A stretch of DNA of 22,052 bases from Chara braunii (taxonomy: Eukaryota > Streptophyta > Charophyceae > Charales > Characeae): the NCBI GenBank assembly GCA_003427395.1, contig BFEA01000150.1:575631-597682 (forward strand), in the 5' to 3' direction. Shown piece after piece: positions 9,415 to 17,624 of the stretch. The notes below the pieces were generated by a model. It was not told where the DNA came from. It saw only the letters and a list, made by a program, of their open reading frames with translations, and made no database searches. The stretch's first letter is position 1. Each line of letters begins with the position of its first letter. Made by a program: the position numbers and the translations under genes.

Positions 9415-12171
9415 GCACCGACAACGGAATAAGGTTATGAAGTATGCAATGCGAAATGTACACTACAACACGGACAACGAACTGAACAAGATCGGGTTCC
9501 TGAATATTTTTCTATGCACATCGTTGTAGAAGCAGCTATTGCCAGTAACATTGAAAAAATGTTGGATGCAAGTGAATTTTTTGACAACTTTCACTCGTCC
9601 CCTGATGTGCAAGTTATGTGTGTTTCGCACACGAATACATCTGTTGGTACGAGATCATACACTGTGAATCCACTTCTCAATTGGCTTTGCATTCAGAAAA
9701 ACGTGGACAAATCAAAAAAGAAAAGCACCAGTAAATACACAACTTCCACGTACAGAAAGAGGTTATATTTGAAAGTAGGCGAGGGTGCTATGCCATGTCC
9801 GTCTGATCATAATATGTTGAAACCAGATATGGCTGAAGTGTTATGTTTGTCACAACTGAAGATGCGAGATTATATTTCACCTAAATTTGTTGCAAACTTA
9901 CCAGTGTTAGTGGTAGACGGGGTCGAATATGTTCTTTTAGATCAGATAATGGACTTGTTAAGATCATACGATGGGGAACAAAATATGGTACATAAAGTAT
10001 TTTCTCGTATAATTGAAGATGTGCTTGCTGGAGGTGACACCGTGTTGTACTCGTCGGGGTCATTCTCATTCCCTTCTTTTATGAATATGATTGAAGGTGC
10101 TGAATTTGATTATGCATTGCGAGCAATTTGTGCAATAACAACCGAGGTGGACAAACAACGAACGAGGGAACAAGGATGAGATATTGTTGTTGAAGAAAGA
10201 TTGGCCACAAACTGCACATGCGAAAATGTGGTTCCGTGATTGGAGAACTGTTTTTTCATTCTTGTTCGAACGCGCTCTAACATCAAACAATAAATTAATG
10301 TTAGAAACACCATTACAGTCCAATATTAATGATCCAATTACTGGCGCTGCGACCGCATTGATGTGGTCGTACATGCAAGTTGTATTGCACGAGGACAAAC
10401 GTGTAGACACAAACAGCAAACAACATTATGTTGTTCCATTTACTCTGTACTCTGACAAAACTCATTTGGACGGGAGAATTAAAAAAACAGCCTACCCATT
10501 AATGATTTCTATTGCGGACAGAATGACAGATGCTACACTCCTTGCATATTTGCCTGTTATTATGCTCAAACCAAAAGAAAGTGGAGGGACACAAAACTCG
10601 ACAGCATTTAAAAAACGGAAGAGCATTGTATTACATGAAACTCTCACAATAATTTTACGGACAGCAAAGGAAGCATCTTATAATGGCATCTTTGTTGAGA
10701 CAAACAGGCACGGCCAAATAACTATTCATCCTTTTCTATTAAATTATATACAAGATTATCCGGAGAGATGAGCACTTGCAGCGGTCAAGTATGGGCGTTG
10801 TCCGACATGCATCGTTGCAAAAGCGAATATGAACATGATTGCCGATTTTGAAAACGGTAAGCAGTCTGAAATGACTGATCAAGCAACATTGTATAAGATG
10901 AGAAACGCTGCAAACATCGATGTCTGTAATGTGGCAAAGACACGTGTGAAAGAGTGGGGGTTGCAAATTTATGTGACCGAAAATGGTTTATGGGGATTCT
11001 ACAGAGGCGCAACGGGTGATGACCCAATTATGGATTATGACCTGGCTCTTCAATCGGATACGATGCATAGGATAGAATATGAAATATTTTTACACATGAT
11101 AGATGCATTTTGCGAGGCAGCTAGGGATAAATTAACTAGAGTCTCGTATACTGAGATTTTAAGGAAACTTGATGCACGACTTCATTTGTGAGTGAACGTT
11201 GTGTGAGGACATTTCCTCAACTTATACTGCCTGTGTCAGCAGGTTGCGACTTCTTTTCAAGAGAAGGCATATTTGAGGGGAAGCAGAATCAATTTGTTAT
11301 GACGATGTGTATGTTTTTAGTTCACAATGTCGTTAACGGTTGATCAGGAAAGAAACTTACAAAATATTTTTGTAAGCTCATAGAATTTTATATTCAAACA
11401 TTTCGAAGAACATCACATACGGTTGACTTGCTTGACCATTGTGATTTGTTGCTGTAAGATTTTATGCAATGGATCATAAAGTATATGAGTCGGTACCAGC
11501 CATCAAATTGAAAAAATTCAATTATACATGATCTAAATAAGTTCAGATAATGTATTGCGAGATCATGTCTCTCAGACACGTTTGCAGCTTATGTATGGGA
11601 ACCATATACAACGATCTATCGCATTGGAAAACGAAACTCTCTTATTGCGAAGGAGAAGAAATTGGTGTGGAGAAAATCGATCATCGGTAGTCAATGCAGA
11701 GATGACAGGAAGAAATACATTGTCTCTAAAAGAAAAAACTTCATTGTGTTTAGAATGGTTCGCATTGGATGATATTGCGTCAAATACAGATGAACGACGG
11801 GCTATTGATGCGGTAACGACACTCGAAGAAATACCTTTCAAAAAGGATTTTGCAGCTGCATTGATTACATTCATGATTGAGAACTTGTATGATGCACCCA
11901 CGACGGATACTTTGATCAGAACTAGATCACAATTAGCAATAGCATGCACATATGATGGTAGCAATAGAGGATCATTAGTGCAAATAGCAAGAGCGACCCC
12001 GAGATTCCATGGAAGGTCTGTGCATAATGATGTCACAGTACGAGCAGGGGAGGACGAGAATTGGTATGCATCAGTAGCTATGTTTTTCGTCGTGCAAGGC
12101 AGGCGAGATGGAGTTTCTCATTCAAATGAGTGTGCCTATGTGCAGTGGTATAAAGAAATGCGGACACAAAG

Positions 12172-12289
12172 GTGCTCGACCACAAGTTGCAAAATTGTGA
12201 AATGAGAGAAAACACACAATTGACAACACAACAACGTAATTTCGATTAATACGATAACTGATGTTGTACACATTGTTCCTTTTTTTCAG
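12172..12289 (+). other. Candidate spliceosomal intron in the transposase gene
   Basis: The interval begins GTGCTC after AAAG and ends in a pyrimidine-rich TTCCTTTTTTTCAG. Removing its 118 nt joins the frame that ends at 12171 (phase 2) to the frame that reads RKLRWGTDEFVV from 12290, with no shift. KLRW and FYVN at the new C-terminus fit the end of the transposase family, whereas reading through gives an early stop at 12203-12205. A donor at GTGAAA (12197) is out of phase. Confidence 0.5.
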
Positions 12290-12421
12290 AAAGCTGCGTT
12301 GGGGAACTGACGAATTTGTTGTCCAAAGAGAAGACAAATTTTATGTCAATAAATATGTGCTACAAAGTGTAAATTTTTTTTTTCACGAATTTCAAAATGA
12401 TCGTAGTTGTTTTGTACAAAC

Positions 12422-12427
12422 AATAAA
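12422..12427 (+). promoter_or_regulatory. Polyadenylation-type signal AATAAA after the transposase
   Basis: AATAAA lies near the end of the last transposase reading frame, which stops at 12456-12458. Another AATAAA occurs near 12348. T-rich sequence follows. This suits the 3' end of the transposase transcript, though such hexamers are common by chance in AT-rich DNA. Confidence 0.35.
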
Positions 12428-12582
12428 CAGAGTAGTGTTTTCATATATTTTAGTATAAAATTATCCTTAGTATTCTTTTGGTACACTTAGAGAGACTAGG
12501 TAGTGAAGATTCCTACTTTGTTTTTTCACCCCACTCTCGTTCTGTTTTATTCACTCTTTCATCTCTTTATCTAAATACTTCG

Positions 12583-12745
12583 TCCTCTTCTATCCATTTT
12601 TTGTTTGCCTCATCTTTATATAGCGTGTACAAGGGTGAATCTGTTTAAGGTGCCTCTTCTATTTTTTTTTTGCCTCTTCTATTTTTTGTTTGCCTCTTCT
12701 ATCCATTTTTTGTTTGCCTCATCTTTGTTTGCCTCTTCTATCCTA
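12583..12745. repeat. Short tandem repeats based on TTTGCCTCTTCTAT
   Basis: Four to five imperfect copies of (G)CCTCTTCTAT(CCAT)TTTTTGTTT occur in a row. A related pair, CAAGGGTGAATCTGTTTAAGGTGC and GAGGGTAAATCTGTTTAAGG, lies at about 12629 and 12758. All are strongly pyrimidine-biased. No gene is visible. Confidence 0.65.
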
Positions 12746-12926
12746 CATGCTTACACAGAGGGTAAATCTGTTTAAGGTGCGACAAGGGTGAATAGTTAAA
12801 GCACTTCAGTGATATTCAATCTTTATGTAGTCCAATTTTTTTTTTCCTCTCTCTCTCAGTCTGCCCCACTCTCTCTCTGCAACTACCTAACTGAGGTCAT
12901 GTGATGACTATATGATGATTGTTTCC

Positions 12927-12931
<5 letters not shown>

Positions 12932-12978
<47 letters not shown>

Positions 12979-12982
12979 ATTT

Positions 12983-13072
<90 letters not shown>
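12932..13072. repeat. (CT)n microsatellite, about 140 bp
   Basis: Two long CT runs are separated by a short T-rich interruption (12976-12988). Open frames through it translate as Leu-Ser or Glu-Arg repeats and are artefacts. It lies between the transposase and the ULP1 remnants. Confidence 0.95.
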
Positions 13073-13074
<2 letters not shown>

Positions 13075-13110
13075 ATATTCATCCTTATGTAAGCGCTTGC
13101 ATGGTTCAGA

Positions 13111-13244
13111 GAGCGAAAACATCGAAGAGACAATAGGTGCATGTATGTGTTGTGGTCCTTTGTTGAGCTGTATATTTGAACTGTGGCAATATGTTAAGCT
13201 TTGTATATTTGAGCGAAAACATAAAAGAGACAATAAGTGCATCT
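13111..13244. repeat. Direct repeat pair of about 33 bp
   Basis: GAGCGAAAACAT(C/A)(G/A)AAGAGACAATA(G)GTGCAT occurs at about 13111-13143 and 13212-13244, 101 bp apart, with few differences. The sequence in between shares TGTATATTTGA twice. It is probably a local tandem duplication with no coding content. Confidence 0.65.
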
Positions 13245-13448
13245 AATCTCCAAGTGTCTATTTCGTGTTTTGTAGTTTTTTATTTTTTCCTTGTTTCTTT
13301 TTATTGTAGGGCTACAATTTTTTTATTATGTTTTCAAAAAAAATATTGTGGGTTCTTTTAGAAGTGAGATATATCTTGACAAGTTTACAGTCAAATTGAA
13401 TTAAAAAATAATAAAAATCATCAAAGACTGCGGTGAAAACAAAAAAGT

Positions 13449-13690
13449 CACCCTCCTCCTCGACCAGCAGGTACCCCCTTACTATTTTTCTTCTTTTTTC
13501 TCCTCCTCGTCGTCCACTAGCAGGATTGGCCCCATTCCTCCTCCTTCTGTTTCTTCATCGGGGTCATGTATCGTTTATGCCCCCTCCTTATATTCCTCCT
13601 ACTCTTCTTATTCTTCCTCCTCTTCCTCCTCTTTATCGCCATCCTTCTCTTCTTCTTCTTCATCATCCTCCTCGTCATCATGTGTAGCAG
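13449..13690. repeat. Imperfect polypyrimidine (TCC/TCT)n tract
   Basis: About 240 bp made almost entirely of TCC, TCT and CTT triplets in mixed register. The open frames crossing it on both strands are Leu/Phe/Pro or Lys/Arg runs and are not genes. The + strand stays pyrimidine-rich from about 12,500 to 13,730. Confidence 0.8.
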
Positions 13691-13699
13691 CGAGCCCTT

Positions 13700-14340
13700 C
13701 ATTAACCCTCACCCCTCTCCCTCATTTCGTGAAATTTTATTCGTATTTGCTCAGAATAACCTGAAATGTTGTTTTTTTTTTGGGGGGGGGTCTAGTGTCG
13801 TGCACACCCCCACCATTTTTTTTTATTATTTTTTTTTGGCCAGAAAGTTGTTGTCCATGATCCCAGACAACTTCATCCCGACTGTTTTCTGGATACATTC
13901 AGGGGAGACATCTTCGGATTCGTTTTATAGCAGCCTAATATATATATATATATTTAATTAGTTTGTGGGGATTTTCATTATCTATTTTTGAATCTCATCG
14001 TTGTCAGTGCAACCGATATATATTATTTCACATATACGCACATATAAAGATATATAATGAAGTGTCCGTTCGTGATTTTTTTCATAACGCCTACAATTAT
14101 AAGTGAGTGTTTATTACCTTCAGGACACAAAATGTGTTGAGCCTTTAAGTGTTATGAACGTATCGAACCTCTATTGATAATCACTTTTTGGATAACAAAT
14201 TATTTATATTCAAGTTTGTGTTTTTACTTTTTACTTTATTTTTTTAAATCTCACAAAGATATAATTATGAGCATACATGAACACATATACGAGCATATAA
14301 CAATCCAAAATATATATATAGAATAGTTATTTTTTATAAA
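13700..14340. other. AT-rich non-coding stretch
   Basis: T- and A-rich DNA with a T10G8 block at about 13769-13790, T runs near 13817-13840, and short TA runs at about 13938-13952 and 14310-14322. No gene or structured repeat is visible. Confidence 0.45.
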
Positions 14341-14351
14341 ANACACGCTAT

Positions 14352-14422
14352 GGTCGGTAGGTGAATACTAATTTCAATACAATCAATGTGTTAAGACAAA
14401 AATTTGTATACACCTACCGACC
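14352..14422 (-). repeat. 71-bp hairpin repeat, copy A
   Basis: The arms GGTCGGTAGGTGAATAC.. and its inverted partner ..GTATACACCTACCGACC pair over about 22 bp with few mismatches. The middle contains AATCAATGTGTTAAG, the reverse complement of the middle of copies B and C, so this copy lies in the opposite orientation. Flanks are CTAT on the left and TTAT on the right, perhaps a weak target duplication. The length is identical to that of the other three copies. Confidence 0.8.
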
Positions 14423-14573
14423 TTATCTACTCCTATCAACCCTTCCTATCTATTGTGAATGTGGAAGAAAACAATAATTTAAATATTTTTGTTTGTACTA
14501 CAACATTTGTACTTTCCCATGAATATTATATACATTTCGAGTTATTACTTCTACATTAATGAACGACAAGAAA

Positions 14574-14644
14574 GGTCGGTAGGTGCATATGAGTTTGAGG
14601 CTTAACACATTGATTGTAGAGAAATTAGTATGCACCTACGGACC
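14574..14644 (+). repeat. 71-bp hairpin repeat, copy B
   Basis: The left arm GGTCGGTAGGTGCATA pairs with the right arm TATGCACCTACGGACC (one change from the perfect arm, C to G). The middle contains GAGGCTTAACACATTGATTGT. It sits in unit 1 of the 127-bp duplication. Confidence 0.8.
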
Positions 14645-14700
14645 ATTGCATAAGTTTTACATAACCATCAAACATAATTTCCATTATGAACGACAAGAAA

Positions 14701-14771
14701 GGTCGGTAGGTGCATATGATTTAGAGGCTTAACACATTGATTGTGTAAAAATTAGTATGCACCTACCGACC
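14701..14771 (+). repeat. 71-bp hairpin repeat, copy C
   Basis: The arms GGTCGGTAGGTGCATA and TATGCACCTACCGACC are perfect 16-bp inverted copies, and pairing continues into AT-rich sequence. The middle contains GAGGCTTAACACATTGATTGT, as in copy B. This is the best-preserved member. Confidence 0.85.
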
Positions 14772-14806
14772 ATTGCAGAAGTTTTCATAAATAACCATCA
14801 AACAAA

Positions 14807-15334
14807 AAAGTGATTGTTACATGTTTTTATTTATAGAACTTGTGTGTCGTTGATCAAAGGTGCACAAAGTACCCGACACAGTTGATGGAATCTACGTTAA
14901 AATACTATGAACCTGCTGATTCATGCTACATAACAGTTGTTAAGCAGACACGTGATTGAAAAATTTTTCATTATCATCGGTGTATCGGATATGTAGAACG
15001 GAATGGAGCGCAACGTACTTGTTAGAATGGAGGTGGTGGTGTTCATGTACACAATGATTTGTTAGGATTTTTATTTCATTTTATTTTTTTATAAAAATTA
15101 AACATTCAAATAACATGAAATACATGTATCGTTGGTTTAGTGACATACCGCATTTGTCAAAGTTAGTATGCAAGTATTAACTGCAATAAAATGAGTGTGT
15201 CCACCCTCACATTGGAGTGGTGCATCAAAGCAGCCATAATGCATTCCATATATATATTGTTCAATCATTTTATTCTTTCTTGAATCGGCGCACTCTTATG
15301 AAATACTCTCTCTTTCTCTGATTGTCTGTATGTA

Positions 15335-15367
<33 letters not shown>

Positions 15368-15458
15368 ATGTCTTTACCGATAAAAAAAAATTAATCTATT
15401 GCAATCCAATTGCTTTCTTCACATATTTTTTCCTCTCATGAACTTGTGGTCAGATAAA
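14807..15458. other. AT-rich stretch upstream of the ULP1 remnant
   Basis: No gene is visible. A compound microsatellite of TGTC/TGTA followed by (TC)n lies at about 15326-15367, and a short A run is near 15381. A promoter for the following gene cannot be identified. Confidence 0.4.
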
Positions 15459-16861
15459 ATGTCAGACGCAATAAGGAGTGGCAAAAGGACGACACGTGCG
15501 AGAAGTATAGTGATGATGTCATTTAAAATCCCTTGACGAATCCGATCAAGTTTTGCTGAAGGTCTTACTGAAGACGTTACAAAGACTCATTCTGAGTCGA
15601 TGCAGAAGAAAACCACAACTACCTCAGAGGACCACGAGACACAACTAACTCCTGAACAACGTATTGAGATCGACCTCACAAAGCAAAATGAAATTGAGAT
15701 ATCCGATCCGACGAACGATTTTCAATACCTTGGAGACGATGGACAGAAACACGAACCGATAACCTTGAAAAACTTGCAAGAATGAAAGGTTGCGCTCTTG
15801 CAAAATGCGTGGTATGCGGATGCATATGATATGTGTCCACATTCAGGACATCATTGGGATCGCATGGGAGGATTGTGGGGGTGCGCATCAGAGACGAAAA
15901 AAAAAAATGAATTCATTAGAGAAATGAATATTTTATATTTGCTTCCTTGCAGTTTCGTCATTTCAAAAGTCTGCAAAAAATTCACATCGCGCGTCTGAGA
16001 GATGGCAAGTGGCTACACGACACTATGATTTATTATATTTTGCAGTCAATTGTCGTAGATGTTGCACAGTCGGTTGAACAGAGCGTTGTTTTTGTATGCT
16101 CGGCGATGTGGTATACACACATAGAAGAAAAATAGACAGTTGACAAAACAATGACAGACTGCAAGCAAAGACTGGCTCAGGGCCGACCAAAAAATTTGGT
16201 TTCTTCGTATGCGCCGAAAATGTGGGACAGCAAAATAGTTCTCGTTCCTGTTTGGAATGAGTAACATTGAACATTGTTAGTGATGGTTAATGTAGGTGAT
16301 TTTGTCACATGAACCATAAAAAACGGCAATGAGAGACCGACTATGATGTATTTCAACTCGTTGCGAAGCATCTCTGAGCCGAATTGGAATGCATTACGCT
16401 ATTGGATCCGCGATGAATTTCTGGTTCGCAATGCAGAGGGATGACATCCTACACACTTTAAAAAAATAAAATCATGGGCTGCGTGCAGAAAATTGTTTGG
16501 CAAAGACATGATCCGTGTGAAGTGTGCACAGCAAGACAACGAGGACGATTGCGGGTTACATACATGTGTTTATGGACAACAGATGATATGACACTTTGTT
16601 GAGTTGACGTCTGACGATCATATTTATGCAGAATAAGTTGAGAGTGTTATAAACATAATGAAAGTTCATTCTCATGTTATCTCAGAAAAACGTGTCGAAA
16701 TCATGGAATGAACAGCAAGACATATCACAAAGGAGAAAAAACTCAATGATGTGAAGATAGGAGATGTAATGAAGATATTATTTGAAGGGGAATTGAAGGA
16801 GGACACCGACAATCCTTCAGGGTATCTTTTTGTTCATCGATACTATCACTCATGAGACCGG
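15459..16861 (+). pseudogene. Broken ULP1/SENP-type (C48) cysteine protease
   Basis: Would encode a SUMO/ubiquitin-like-protein protease, a common accessory domain of large eukaryotic DNA transposons. A first part starts at ATG 15459 (MSDAIRSGKRTTRARS), is charged and unrecognised, and has TGA stops at about 15534 and 15783. From 15953, just after TTCCTTGCAG (probable splice acceptor), one frame runs about 300 codons without a shift. It holds ARLRDGKWLHDTMIYYIL (the WLxD start of the fold), LVPVWN followed by the His (16265-16267), MYFNSL (Asn 16355-16357 at the Asp/Asn position), and QQDNEDDCG (Gln 16532-16534, Cys 16550-16552). Stops lie at 16133, 16262, 16268, 16310, 16442, 16589, 16634, 16709 and 16853. 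The TGA at 16268 falls where the conserved Trp of His-Trp belongs. The domain call is strong; the partner role with the transposase is inferred. Confidence 0.82.
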
Positions 16862-16944
16862 ATTGTTCTTTGAGTCGAATGATGAAGATTAAAGTGTTTT
16901 TCCACGAGGATACACAACAGGGTGTTGTTTCACAGATCCAGATC

Positions 16945-17033
16945 GATATATATATATATATACTCCCTCTCTGCCTACGGTTTACCGGGCAGTTCTATTT
17001 GACGATATATATATATATAAGAGAGAGAGAGAG
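16945..17033. repeat. (TA)n and (GA)n microsatellites
   Basis: ATATATATAT runs occur at about 16948-16962 and 17005-17019, the second followed at once by GAGAGAGAGAGAG. They follow the decayed end of the ULP1 remnant. The open frame at 16852-17121 spans them and is not credible. Confidence 0.8.
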
Positions 17034-17624
17034 TCGTACATCAAAGGTGGGTGTTTGCCAATGCAGGACTTGCGATGACAATGAAAGGGTGTCTATTGCG
17101 GGTGAGACAAACAATTATTGAGGTGTTAATTGAAATGTCGATGATTGGCTGCATTGCACCATTTTGGATTATTGTGCCGCATAATGACGTCGAAGATTGT
17201 AACTGTCTTCTCCTTCAATAATTGTGTTAATTGAATGAAAATAGTATAGTAAATATGTTGAACCCACTGTCTGCATAACTAAACTTGTGTTGTTCTCAAA
17301 CATTTTCATTTTTGAAGTTGTTATCGACAATAACATTTTCTGAGTCAAAAGTCTAGAATAACCGATCTACCGTTTAGTTTTATAGAATCTTTTATAAACA
17401 TGTCTTGGGTTGGCTTTGTAGCATGTCTTGGTCGCTGGGTAAGAGACTATATCATGTTCATTGAAAATGATATATTTTTTGTGTATGTGTAGGAATATAA
17501 AGTAATAATTAAGTTGTTGAAACTCAATACATGGAGATTCTCACTTTATTGTCTTTATGCTCAATGTGCAGGGAAGATTGATCTTGAATACACAACGTTA
17601 CGAGTGATTTGTATTTCCAAAAAA
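17034..17624. other. AT-rich spacer between the ULP1 remnant and the third gene
   Basis: No recognisable coding sequence. TTTATGCTCAATGTGCAG ending near 17572 looks like a splice acceptor, and the frame downstream (GKIDLEYTTLRVICISKK) is open and leads into the next gene, so an upstream exon may lie in this interval. No partner donor could be chosen with confidence. Confidence 0.35.

Larger units (their letters stand above)
9433..12458 (+). pseudogene. Broken Plavaka/KDZ-type DNA transposase
   Basis: Would encode a cut-and-paste transposase with an RNase H-like core. The frame opens at 9433 after a TAA; the first ATG is 9514. The N-terminal third (to about 10179) is unrecognised. From about 10184 the order matches Plavaka-type transposases: PFTLYSDKTHLD..KTAYPL (catalytic-type Asp at 10454-10456), DYPE followed by GRCPTC (10754-10810), and SDTMH (Asp 11057-11059), which aligns with the family's PDxLHQ motif. 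After 11203 a decayed frame with stops continues. The C-terminal part (11555-12171) has RGSLVQ, GRSVHNDV, ENWYASVAMFF and ECAYVQWYK, then KLRW and KFYVNKYV in the last exon. Damage: frame changes near 10150-10180, 11190-11203 and 11555, and in-frame stops at 10769, 11341, 11455, 11509 and 11548. The family call rests on remembered motifs. A KDZ or Zisupton relative is the alternative. Confidence 0.75.
14557..14806. repeat. 127-bp tandem duplication carrying two 71-bp hairpins
   Basis: Unit 1 (about 14557-14683) and unit 2 (about 14684-14806) share the left flank GAACGACAAGAAA, a 71-bp hairpin, and the right flank ATTGCA.AAGTTTT..ATAACCATCAAACA. The hairpins start exactly 127 bp apart. Copies B and C therefore arose by local duplication, not by separate insertions. 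Confidence 0.8.

Noticed and set aside
9381-9440. Peptide GIRTDNG in one frame, resembling the (R)TDNG motif of retrotransposon integrases.
   Set aside because: The frame is short, ends in a stop almost at once, and nothing upstream or downstream looks like integrase or reverse transcriptase. The sequence also forms part of a hairpin.
11188-11242. GTGAGT..CAG interval as an additional transposase intron (52 or 55 nt).
   Set aside because: The donor is excellent, but either acceptor leads to a stop within about a dozen codons, while the alternative frame from 11203 reads like the expected transposase sequence. A frameshift fits better.
12883-13242. Open frames of Glu-Arg or Leu-Ser repeats on both strands.
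   Set aside because: They are direct translations of the (CT)n microsatellite.
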